This document shows, piece after piece, positions 1-10,270 of a DNA stretch of 64,000 bases; the stretch's first letter is position 1, and the number at the start of each line of letters is the position of its first letter. The stretch is from positions 21,871,501 through 21,935,500 of the forward strand of contig CM056732.1 of the NCBI GenBank assembly GCA_029844215.1. Direction: 5' to 3'. This DNA comes from Przewalskia tangutica. Taxonomy: Eukaryota > Streptophyta > Magnoliopsida > Solanales > Solanaceae. A program made the position numbers and the translations under genes. Below the pieces are notes generated by a model. That model saw only the letters and a list, made by a program, of their open reading frames with translations. It searched no databases and was not told the origin of the DNA.

Positions 1-2498
1 ATGTTTAGCACACCAATCTGATCCGCCTCCTCCACCCATTGCAGCTGGTGCCTCTACCCATTTCATGAAATGCAAGAAGTATAAAACACCCATTGAATGA
101 GGAATTATAACCACCTTTTTCCCACCACTGGAAGCCACCATGAGTTCTATGTTACTTTTAATCCTGCTTAGAGTTTGATCTCGCACCTACAGATTTTGAG
201 AAAAAAATGATGAGTTATCATTTTGCAAGGGTAGTCGCTAGAAGTGCGGATGCACATATTGTGCAACTCAAGTGATATATTGGAAGGAAACATCCTCCAG
301 AAAATTATAAAACACCAGAACGACAACGAAAACTGCACAAGTGCTGCTTTTAGACTCATAGTACCTCAGTGTTCTGAAAAGAGATCCTCCAATCGTAGGC
401 AGCCATATACATGTTTTTCTCCTCATATCCAATGCGAGCCAAATTGGCAATTAAAACAGCCCAAACAAAATAACCAGGAGCAAAGTAATCAGCTGCAACA
501 AGCCCAGAGACAGGCCTAATCCTTATACCAGAAGGATCCAATCCAGTTTCATTATCAAGTGACATATGCTCCACCCAGCAAAGAGGTCTGCATTTTATTT
601 GGACAAAGAGAGTGCGCTCTGTTATGTGTTGTAAACAAAAATATAGAAGCAGAAGATTCAGACATAAGTCAATTGATCTTAATCCGCTAGTAGTTAAGTG
701 GAAATATATAAAAAGGAAGCATAACTCAGTACGTTAGTTGCCACATTTGCCTACTACACCTTCCCCTTACAACCCTGCATTGATAACGTTTCTTTTGAGC
801 CGACGGTCTACAGGAAACAGTCATTCTACCCACAAAGGTAGAGGTAAGGTCCGCGTACATCCTACCCTCCCCAGACCCCACTTGTGGGAATATACTGGGT
901 ATGTTGTTGTTGTATTAGCCTACTACACCTAACGGCGATTGTTTAAAAAAATTCAAAAACAGAGTTACCAATAACTTCTTGAAAAACTCAAAAACTGAGT
1001 TTGCAGAATCTGTTTTTGATCATTTTCGAATAAATGTCATATATCCCACCAACCCAATATCCACTATTCTTGTTGTTGTTTTTTATAATAAAAAACCACA
1101 CAAAAAGAAAGGTAAAGAAAACAATGAAAAATAAGTGCCAACAATAGTTGTTAACTTCACAATGAATTGTCCTAAAAAATACTACGTAAAGAATGAATCT
1201 TTTCAGCTTTCGGAACTTATAAAGCATGAATCTTTTCCATAACAACTAAGAACACCTTACTCACGTATTTTCCCTGATAACTCAAAAGATCCATTTCACT
1301 TGCCAGATTTGAAGCACAAATAAATTCAGTCTGTAGTGTAATCAAACTCTACAGCATCATATAAAACTCAGTCCCCTACCACCAAACCTTACTTTAGTTG
1401 CCACATTAGCCTACTCTACGGTAGAGTCTCTACCTAATGGTGATTGTTTGAAAAAAATTCAAAACCAGAGTTGGCAAAAGCTTCTTGAAAAACTCAATAA
1501 ATGAGTTTACAGAATCTGTTTCTGCTAATTTTCGAATAAATGCCATATATCCCACCAGCCCAATATCCACTATTTTTGTTATTGTTTTTGAGTAAAACCC
1601 GCACAAAAAGAAAGGTAAAGGAAACAGAGAAAAATAAGAGCCAACAATAGTTAACTTCACAAGGAATTGTCCTAAAAAATTACTAAGTAAAGAATGAATC
1701 TTTTCAGCTTTGGGAACTTATAAAGAATGAATCTTTTCATATTTAGGAACTTTTCTATTAACAACTAATAACGCCTTACTCACTAATTTTCCCTAACAAC
1801 TCAAAAAATCCATTTCACTTGCCAGATTTGAAGTACAAATAAATTCACTCTACAACTATGTTGCTCAGACTATTCAGAAATGTCGACGGCTGTGTGTTCC
1901 CCAAAAGTAGTGCATTTTTGGAAAATCTGACACGGGTGTAGCAATATTTTTGAAGAGTCCGAGCAACCTAGCTCTATAGTATAATCAAACTCCACAACAT
2001 CATGAAAAGAACATTCTAAAAGCTAACGAACACAAATTTGTAAGGACTAAAAAAGAAAAAAAGGTACTAGTACCTTTTGTACAATTCACCAAAAGTACCA
2101 CCCCATAATCTCTTCCTAAACAAACCTTCAGCACATTGATGTCCTTCCCACAACTCAAGTCCACCTGTCACAATTCCAGGTACAAATACCACTGGATGCT
2201 TAGCTCTTAACCCTTCTTTACCCAGTTTCACTCCCGGTGGGTCCGGTAACGGCCCTGTTATCGCTTCCGTTACATACTGTGGGAACGATGCTGGCATTGC
2301 GTTGTATAAGAACAATAAAAACCACCATAACGAACATATACAACCTATAAACCAACAACAACCGTCCACACAACTCCCTCTCCTCCTCCTCCTCTTTAAT
2401 CTCCTTGAAATTAATATATCCTTAAATTCTTCGTACTCCGGCTCGGTATCCGAGGTTTTATTGGTTTCTGTGCCCTTCCTACGCCTTAGTATCGACAT
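1..2498 (-). CDS. PDAT1: Phospholipid:diacylglycerol acyltransferase, exons 1-3 (partial)
   Basis: Three minus-strand exons, 2498-2074, 587-365 and 186-1, join in frame across GT/AG introns; the gene continues past the left edge. By family knowledge PDAT moves an acyl group from a phospholipid to diacylglycerol to make triacylglycerol at the ER. Visible: a basic N-terminus (RRLKRRRRR, about residues 32-40), one hydrophobic segment (about 48-66) followed by NAMPASFPQYVTEAITGPLP, then HPVVFVPGIVTGGLELWEG (about 101-119) of the LCAT-like fold. Exon 2 carries CWVEHMSLDNETGLD. Exon 3 carries PHSMG with the expected nucleophile Ser at about 247. The ATG at 2498 is the first in the frame and gives an N-terminus like plant PDAT1. 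Intron 1 is about 1.5 kb and holds repeats; intron 2 is 178 bp. No stops or frameshifts are seen, so the gene looks intact here. PDAT1 rather than a paralogue is inferred from the N-terminal motif; the family call is firm. Confidence 0.93.
762..917 (+). mobile_element. TS-like tRNA-derived SINE, 5'-truncated
   Basis: The segment contains the 3' body typical of the Solanaceae TS SINE: GAGCCGACGGTCTA, GGTAAGGTCCGCGTACAT, CCCAGACCCCACTTGTGGGA, then a GTTGTTGTTGT tail. A 13-bp direct repeat GCCTACTACACCT (749-761 and 918-930) flanks it exactly and is a target-site duplication. At about 156 bp it lacks the tRNA-like head. The partner intron copy has no insertion at this point. Confidence 0.85.
1853..1971. 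mobile_element. Short fold-back MITE in intron 1
   Basis: About 119 bp whose ends are inverted repeats: CTATGTTGCTCAGACT at the left against AGTCCGAGCAACCTAG at the right. The inner arms (CATTTTTGGAAAATC, CAATATTTTTGAAGAG) also pair. A 5-bp direct repeat CTCTA (1848-1852, 1972-1976) flanks it. This matches a small fold-back element common in Solanaceae. No coding capacity; orientation arbitrary. Confidence 0.75.
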
Positions 2499-3247
2499 GT
2501 ATATAAATACAGTAGAGGTACAGTTGATTAGTAATAATAGTGATACTAATAATATTGGCTTTTTAATGACTGAAAGCTGCAGTATTCAGCTCATTTATTC
2601 ATCAAACCCTAGCTCTGCATAACACATACATACAAATATACACTTGTATGTATATATTGTCAGAGCAAATAATATTAAACAAAAACAGTTTATATAAATA
2701 CAAAAAGAAGAAAAGGATCATATATTTTTAGCGTTATGTGAGCGACAGTACAATAATCATTGTTTAGGCATACTTAACTCAATATTTGAAATATTAAAAA
2801 AATTGATTGAGGATTATCATTCACAAAATTTTGAATATTTTTATTTCGAATAAATTTTCATTTTCAAGTATCATTGCAACTATTCGATACATTTTTTTTT
2901 TTAATTTGAATGTTGAATACCTTTTTAAATACTTGTCCAAACACCGGCTAAGATTCTTGTTGTTTTGTAGCGTATCTTTTTTTCTTTTTTTTATGTTCTT
3001 TAGTTAATGTTTTTTTCTGTTGAAAAGCGTAGATTTGTGTAGAAGGAGTGACGTATTGTTTGTCAAATGTCAATATAGTTGGCTTTGAAATTCGGAATCT
3101 TTGTCATGAGTTCCAGCCAAAAGCGGTTGTGCAGCTTTGACGCTTACATCTTGTATTGTTACGTTATATTAAGCTGAATTATATTGGATAAAAAAATAAT
3201 ACAGTATTTGATAAATGTTTTCAGTCAGATTGAACACTTCTACTGTC
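2499..3247 (-). promoter_or_regulatory. Upstream region of PDAT1, possible TATA box
   Basis: AT-rich DNA upstream of the PDAT1 start codon with no coding signal. On the minus strand a TATTTATATAAAC stretch lies at about 2688-2700, roughly 190 bp before the ATG, and is the best TATA candidate. Another TATA-like run at 2501-2511 is too close to the ATG unless the leader is almost absent. The limits of the promoter cannot be set by eye. Confidence 0.35.
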
Positions 3248-3385
3248 ATTTTTGACAGGGCCGTCTCCAAAAAAAATAATGTCTTAGGCGGTTTTAAAAA
3301 ATTATGACTCCTCGCAAAAAAAATATATAATAAAACTAACATACAAAAGGCTTAAAAAATTAACTAATAATTGCAATATTTACGT

Positions 3386-3730
3386 TTACCGAAGTGTTAC
3401 ACTAATAGACATAAAATCATTATCAACGAGCATATTCCAAATTAAAACATTATCAACGAGCATATCATCATTAAAGACGTCATCTTCATTTGCATTCTCA
3501 ACTAATACACTAGCACCAAACTCATTCATTTCTACGTGCTCATTTAAAGCACTAACATCAGTAACATGTTTATGGAAATCATTATGAACAGTAGCAACGT
3601 TTGATTTTTGCTTAGAAATCACAAATCTGTCCATTGTCCCTGTCATCTCTACCATGAGTTTGTTCTTTCTAGCTCTGTTTTTCGATTTGTAGAACCAGGC
3701 TCTTGTTTTCTTTTACCAGTCATAGTAGCA
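3386..3730 (-). pseudogene. Possible hAT transposase N-terminal remnant
   Basis: A short minus-strand frame runs into the left end of the hAT element. It includes NRARKNKLM, TMDRFVISKQ and a run of acidic residues. A basic MTGKRKQEPGS-like start lies just upstream in another frame, implying a frameshift. Short basic leaders followed by a '(M)(D/E)RF' motif precede the zinc finger in many plant hAT proteins. No catalytic domain is present; only about 130 bp separate it from the transposon end. The assignment rests mainly on its position inside the hAT ends. Confidence 0.35.
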
Positions 3731-4321
3731 AGTGAGAACCTCTACCACTGCCTCTAGGAATGATACACCTGAAAATGAACTAGTTAAACAGACTCCAGTA
3801 AAGGGGAGGTAGCTTCTTTCAAAGTGATTTATGACTGTTTTCAAGAATTTTCCAAGGCATCTAGACTTGTTGCTAACGCAAGTAAAACTTCTGTCTAAAA
3901 GACTATCAATTGCTTAATATCAGCCCCTAATTGATAAAATAATTGGAAGAATTCTCCTCATAGAAAAATGACTCAACAATATGCATTTTAAATTATCGAT
4001 TAAATCACTCAAACTACATTTTGAAACAGAGCAACTAATTCAAATTATAGATTCGGATACAACATTTACTTTCAATGTATAATGCAATAGCAAAGAAAAT
4101 TGGCAATTATAAAGATAAAAGAAATATATCCAATATAAATATAAACCCTAGAAAGTAGAAAGGTCGTGAAGAGATCTTGCTATGCGTTTTTTGGAATAGC
4201 CAATTAGATTAAGGAGATTGAGAAGAGATTTGGGTTTGTTGAGTTTGGAAAAGAGAAGAAATTTGTTGGAGAATAGTATTTGCTAGAGAAGAAGAGAAAA
4301 GTTTATTTTAGACTTTGAAGA
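3731..4321. other. hAT interior, non-coding
   Basis: AT-rich sequence between the transposase remnant and the insertion point of element A. I see no protein similarity. It ends in GAAGA, the target duplicated by A, and the host sequence resumes at 13392. Confidence 0.5.
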
Positions 4322-7300
4322 TGTCACGACCCGATCCCGGGCCCGTGACTGGTGCCTTACCCGGGCACCCAAGTAGACATACATCAGAGTAACCAGCGGA
4401 ATATAAAAACAAGACATGAAACAATATGAAGTGAGAAACAATTTATCTGAGAAAAGTTTCCTTTCGGCATATATATATAAAAACTCGAACAGTTACATCC
4501 TTTTTACAAGCCACGCCACAACAAGATTACATGCACTTAAGAATGTTATAACAACAATGGCGGGACAGGGCCCCGCCATACCACGAATGTAAGTACTACG
4601 ACGGGGACTATACGAAAGATAAGCCTCAGAGACACGGGCTTCCCAAAAATGCCGAATCTGTGACCACATGGCGAGGATCAACAAGCGGTGTATTCTACTG
4701 CGGCATGAACGCAGCCCGGGCGAGGTCAAGACAACAGTACCAAGTATGTGAAATCAGAAGTATTGTAAATGAAATCATAATAGTCTATATAAAGCGTAAG
4801 ACATATATGATAACCAATTTACGATACCTGATATGTATAGCCATGTCAAGTCGTGGACTCACGCCTTAAGGTCATCACTCAAATATAACCACGGGTCTCA
4901 TGCCCACAATATCAATCATGCGTGGAATTCTTTCCTCACCGCCGATCCATGATATAAAAGCACCAAGGAATACACATGAACACGGGTCCCACTGTGTCAT
5001 AATAAAATCAGACGGTAAATGCGAAAGCATAGCCGACTACTAAAACCCACAGTATCAACAATGCTATAAAAGCGTATCACGAGGTCTTTCTGCATCGCGC
5101 CACACGATCGGCGGCCACTCGCCTCGTGATCAATGCGGCGTCAAATCTGGAACTCACCGCGACTCGCGTAGGCCACCCAGGCGCGCGTGAGGTATTCCGC
5201 GTCGAGGGTAGCTACTCCTCGGCATCGCCCCGACTCGTAGTCCGCATGGCCACATAGACCGCATGAGGTATTCCCCCGCACACTAACCTGAAACTCTCGT
5301 AGCTCCGCATAGGTCCCCTGGACCCGCATGAGGCATCCCTCGCATCGGGGGGCAGCTTAACCCCCGGTATAACATGTCAAGAGGTGAGTGGTACAATAAT
5401 AACATAACGGCTTATCGTTAAACAACATAAGCACAATCAAGGGAAACCCTTTTACACAAACATCACAAGACACTAACACACGTAGCATCCTAACATATTT
5501 ACTTATCAAACCAACAAGAAAGTATTACAAGACTATCACAAACCAACATAGTCAAGTTATTCACACAAGGTACTTTCTATTTTATGTCAACAAGTTCGGG
5601 TTTTTATCCCCAAAGTACTTCATACATTAACTCTTTTAAAAAAAAATTTGTTTCTTTCACAAGAGTCACACGATACTCGTAGTATCAAAATAGAGTGACT
5701 ATCTTTTTAAGTAAACCAAAACAATTTCCCTACCTTCTTTTTTAACCAACTTAAGACAAAAGCATGCCTTCCTTTTTAAACGAAAACACTTCAAATTTTC
5801 AAGTCTTTGTCTTTTATAAATCAAGTCCTTACTTTGAAATCAAAACTTGTTTATTAATGATCTTATTAAAGCAGCCATGATCTAGGAAATGTAATACAAT
5901 TTTGTCTTATCTTAGCTTCTATGCAGATGGAGGTTTCTACTGGTTTTAATAATACTTAATTAGTCAATACATTTTCCTTTATTAGCGCTGCAGTGGTTTG
6001 TTCGATACTTATTCTCATTTCCGAAATCAATACAAGGCTTTCATAAACAATTAAGTAAACCGTTCCTTTTATTTCTCTTAAGCCGTTATACCTAACTTCC
6101 CATAAAGCTAGTATAACTCTTAAGCTTTTTAAAATCAAGTATTACTCTTCTTTCAAAAACGATTCTTCATTCTTTTAAAATACTTCAAGATTCTTATTAT
6201 TTAAAACTCAAGTCGAAAGACATCGAAGTAAAACCATGTTCAGTTAACACACGTACGTCTACCGTACTATATATATTCTTTTAAAATATCATGCTCAAGA
6301 GGATAGGAAGAATCACATACCTCCTCGGCGAAATCCACCTGCCAAGTCGAATATGTCGCGCGCAGAGTATCAACCTATAATAGTCAAATACGTCTATCAA
6401 CGTCTAGACTACTCAGAGAATATTCTAAGCGAAGGTTCTTATTTCTACGGAAATTTGGGCAAAGACTTCCACCCGTCAACTACTCAAGTCTCATCAGAAT
6501 ACACCCATGTAGTGCAGTTCAATTCTCTTCTTTAATATCCTTCTATATCTTATACTCATTTCTATACTACAATAGTATGTAACATCCAATTACAATAGAA
6601 GGACAAAGATATTTACCTCGATAAGCCCAAAATTATCCAAGTTAAAATGTCGATCCTGAACAACGTTTAGCTCCTATTCTGTACGCTCCAATTCGCTCTA
6701 AGAAACCCTTAGAAGTTCTACACAACTTCTACTTAATACTTCAACCAACTATGAAGATCTTCCTAGGGTTTCGTTTGGTGACTAAAAGAAATATAGTAGT
6801 ATTTTCCGGGCTTTTAGTATAGAGGTAACTTTGGAATACTACAAGGTATTTGGGCCAAGGTATTTTGGAATAGTAACAATACTTGGAGACATTTTCTACC
6901 AAGGGGGGGGGTGTTTCGGCTAGAACACTCAAGAGGGGAGGGGGGAGGGTGCTTTGGACGAGAGCCTTACTAAGGGGGAGGGAGTTTTGAGACTTGGAAA
7001 AATGTTTAAGGGATGAAGAATAAGTCTTGAACTTAAGGGGTATTTAAAGGCCAATCAATGGCCAAGATCAAAGCAAGTGGAGGGTGAAGATTTGGACAAG
7101 TGCTACCTTATCTATCTACTACACAAATATCTACAAAACATTGACCAAATGTTTTAGGGCTTTAAAATGAAAAAAACGTGCAACTCATGGTCCACCAATT
7201 CGTCCACTTGAGGGTGACACATGTCGCCCTCTCGTTGGTCCAAAATATTTCATCTCTCGGAAAAATCCAAAATAAATAAATTCCTGAAAACGTAAAATTC

Positions 7301-7442
7301 CTTTACTAGGTTCGGAAAATTTTCCGTCGGAAAAACAATTCTTTTTCGTGGATGAGCACAATTTCGTCCTTAACCATAATTCGGGCTTACAAAATTGTAC
7401 GTACGTCCTCACATACATACTCTGAAAATACGGGGTATAACA
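4322..7442 (-). repeat. 3' LTR of gypsy A
   Basis: Begins TGTCACGACCCGATCCCGGG and ends ACGGGGTATAACA on the plus strand, so in element sense it runs TGTTATACCCCG...GGGTCGTGACA with TG...CA ends. It pairs with 10271-13391. The minus-strand TATA box of the partner is altered here (CCTTTAAATACC near 7044). It contains the shared palindromic block at 4557-4579 and a GC-rich repeated tract at about 5095-5345. Confidence 0.92.
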
Positions 7443-7455
7443 TTCTCCCCTCCTT
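7443..7455 (-). other. Polypurine tract of gypsy A
   Basis: On the minus strand AAGGAGGGGAGAA ends exactly at the start of the 3' LTR, the expected place for the plus-strand primer of reverse transcription. The same purine tract adjoins the left LTRs of elements B and D. Confidence 0.8.
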
Positions 7456-7728
7456 AGAAACATTCGTCCCGAATGTTCCTTCCCAAGACAGATAACGATA
7501 AAGTTCCTCATAACTTAAACAGTTTGCAAATGCCACACATGGCCACAATACATCACGCGCAAATACTTAAATCCAAGTCCAGAAGGAATTTCCTCTAGCA
7601 TCACAAAAGCTCCCACCCAAGGTCTAAAAGATATTCCCTTCGCACCTTTTCTTCACAAAAGTAATGATCATTTCTATTCTCTTACTCGTCGTACCCTCCT
7701 CGTACACTCGAACACTTCCTAAATAATC

Positions 7729-8530
7729 TTACCACCTTTCTGTTATTGCTTCAGTTTCCAAAATCTCATGGTTACTATCTCCAACTTGGTCATCATTATC
7801 TTGGAACACTCTGGGTGGATCTCCGATACTTTTCCGAACATAGCAACACGAAAGGCCGGACGTACTGCCTCCTAAGTCGGACGACACTGCTATCTTATAG
7901 GCAACCTGGCCTATTCTACAACCGATCTGAAAAGGCTCAAAGTACCTCGGGCTAAGTTTCCCCTGCTTTCCAAATCTTGTCACACCCTTCCGGGGTGGTA
8001 CCTTCAATAAGACCGACCGTCAACCTGAACTCCAAGTATCGACGCAGATTATCCGCCTCACTTCGCTGACTCGAGTCAATAACCTCTCCTGGATAAGCTT
8101 CACCATATCCACATCCTGCTGAGTCAAGCATGAACCAACAATCTGAACCTTGTCAACATCGAACCAATCGACCGGCAACCTACACTACCGCCCATACAAG
8201 GCTTCATAAGGTGACATCCGAATACTGAAATGGTAGCTATTATAATACTCACTCAACAAGAGGCGAATAATCCTTACAGCTACCTCTGAAATCAGAAACA
8301 CCTACCGAAGGTGAATGCACATCGAGACTCACTGAGTTCCTAACCTTGCTGTAATCTCCGAAAAAGAAATAGCCGTAACCGGGCTCCACCGCCATCATAA
8401 AGTAAAAGTAGGAACCGTGCGGTCTTACAACCTTCCCGATATATAACATCTCGCATAACCTCTCTGCGAGTAAGCTTCGATCGAAATACAAGATGGTGAC
8501 CATCGCCCGACTATCGTCGAACGCATCCAC
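7729..8530 (-). pseudogene. Gypsy A integrase remnant
   Basis: Degenerate minus-strand frames. The C-terminal part contains KGVTRFGKQGKLSPRYF and a YVRKSIGDPPRV segment, matching the integrase C-terminus of Tekay/Del gypsy elements such as B at 21155-21610. Upstream (about 8200-8500) are LYIGKVVRPHG and a MSPYEALYGR-like stretch from the catalytic core. Several frameshifts are needed to join these and the acidic triad is not recoverable. In vivo the enzyme would insert the cDNA; this copy cannot be functional. Confidence 0.8.
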
Positions 8531-9085
8531 GAACTCGCACGATGCTTAACTAAACTTGGGCCTAGCACCGTGACCCTATCACAAAGGGACCACCACAATT
8601 TTTCCTTACTTCAAACCGGGTTGCGGTTGACCGCAATCTGGCCTCAACCCGACCCATTTATCGCGCCAAGCTCTTGTTTCCCGATCCGGAACAATCTCAC
8701 CATCGAGTCACGAAAACCTAGTGGTCTTCTTAGCTCAACTACCCTCTTTCATTTCACACTACTCAGGGACTTATCACACAAACATATCTCACGTATATTA
8801 TGCACTCCGATAAGGGTCAAACATAATAATAAATATTGTACTCGAGATGGCCTCACCTCTAAGGTCTCCACGTATAAAACTCTAAGGCTCACACTTTCCC
8901 TATCCCCAATCTTACCCTTTTACCTAACCATGATTTCTAATCACAATTAACACAATGCTATCTGAACATAACACTTAAGGTATACTCATCTTATCACACA
9001 TACTAATCTCAGAGGTTAAGGATATACCAGATTCATCGCTTCACTCCCTTTGTCGTTCTAATCAATCACGCCTGTTGGGCGATAG
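8531..9085. other. Degenerate interior of gypsy A
   Basis: Lies where protease to RNase H should be encoded, but about 2.5 kb of expected coding is reduced to 0.55 kb. No recognisable motif remains. The plus-strand frame at 8570-8950 has no resemblance to a known protein and I treat it as chance. Confidence 0.5.
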
Positions 9086-9971
9086 CTAGTGGAAAGGTGA
9101 TGAACTAGCCACCGATCCCGGCTGAGTCTCTACATCCGCGCCACCTCTGGTCGGACAATTTCTCGCAAAATGGCCCTGCTGGCCGCAAGCATAACAAGCT
9201 GTCGAAGAAGTACGACACTCCCCACAATGACACCTACCACAACGGCCATACCGAGGTGGGGGTGGCCTCCTCTGGCTAACACCCCTTCCTCTCCGAACCA
9301 CTAAATTCACAACTGATCTTGTAGGCTGAGTCCTCCTACTTGCATCCCTCCTATTTGAACATTCTTTCGTCACATGGCCCTGACGTCCGCAGGTAAAACA
9401 AGCACCAACAAAAAGACGACATTCCCCGGGATGACGTTTGCCACACTGTGAACACTGAGGGAAAACTGAATCCGGCTGGCTGGAACTTACGTGTATCTGT
9501 GAACCAGAAGCCACGAGCTCGACCAACTCCTGCATACCCCGAACGTCCCGAAGTGCGCGAGGACCACTCTGATCTTGGCGGAGGCTCATAACTGATCACT
9601 TCGAGGCGATTCGCCTCGAAAGTTACCAAAGGACCTGCCGACCGCCCTTGGCGATCTTGGTTAACCCGTCGATCCTACGTTTCTCGCTTGTGCGCATAAG
9701 CCCGCACGAGCCATGCTCGTGCTCGATCAAGAGCTACTTGCACAACCTCTCTTAGATAGTCATCAAGACCCGTGATAAATCGGTACATAATATACTCTCT
9801 GGTTGCTAAATCCCTAGCTAGTAACAGGGTCGTCTCCTTGCAATCCATACTTTCTGCTACTGGTCGTGGAACGGAAGGTTCAAATATCATGGCCGCAGTA
9901 GGAACTGCTGCCGCTGTGCTAGACTCTGCTAGGGCTGGCGATGTCGCAGAACTCCCTGAATGAAGCACCAC
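9086..9971 (-). pseudogene. Gypsy A gag with two zinc knuckles, frameshifted
   Basis: Three overlapping minus-strand frames form one broken gag. The upstream part (9971-9675) has FITGLDDYLREVVQVAL-type capsid sequence. The downstream part (9589-9086) has CSQCGKRHPGEC, then CFTCGRQGHVTKEC, and a second pair, CGRCHCGEC followed by CYACGQQGHFARNC; the two CX2CX4HX4C boxes are typical nucleocapsid knuckles. At least two frameshifts separate the blocks. It lies about 280 bp inside the 5' LTR, as expected for gag. Gag would form the cytoplasmic virus-like particle. Confidence 0.85.
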
Positions 9972-10254
9972 CTCAGGTGATGGTTGGGCCTGTGCCCTCG
10001 TAACCCTCTGTGCTCTACTCGCAGACTCGCCGCTTTGCCTTCGCCTACGGGCGGGTTGCCTGCGTGAGGCATAATCGGCGGAGAGAAATACGTTAGAGGG
10101 TTCAACTTATAACACGCCTTCTAAGGCACGATCTCGAGTGAGAAGAATGGAAACCAATCCTAAATATCCTATAGCCTCACGATTATTGATGCGCACAACA
10201 CACCGATAATCGTGACTTACTAGATACGATGCAGACACTTTCCGAGGATTAACT

Positions 10255-10266
10255 GCTCTGATACCA
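10255..10266 (-). other. Primer-binding site of gypsy A (tRNA-iMet)
   Basis: The minus strand reads TGGTATCAGAGC four bases inside the 5' LTR. This is complementary to the 3' end of plant initiator tRNA-Met and is the usual gypsy/copia primer site. An equivalent site is at 59261-59272 in D. Confidence 0.9.
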
Positions 10267-10270
10267 CTTT

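Larger units (their letters stand above)
736..2003. repeat. Diverged tandem duplication in PDAT1 intron 1
   Basis: Two head-to-tail copies, about 736-1362 and about 1396-2003, share long matching blocks such as CCATTTCACTTGCCAGATTT and CCCAATATCCACTATT, with scattered substitutions and small indels. The first copy carries the SINE at 762-917 and the second carries the MITE at 1853-1971. Each insertion is absent from the partner copy, so both came after the duplication. The open frames in these copies are AT-rich by-products. Confidence 0.8.

Noticed and set aside
2302..2622. 106-residue plus-strand frame
   Set aside because: Antisense shadow of PDAT1 exon 1.
8570..8950. 126-residue plus-strand frame inside gypsy A
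   Set aside because: Antisense to the element, no domain, and sits in the degenerate region between gag and integrase.
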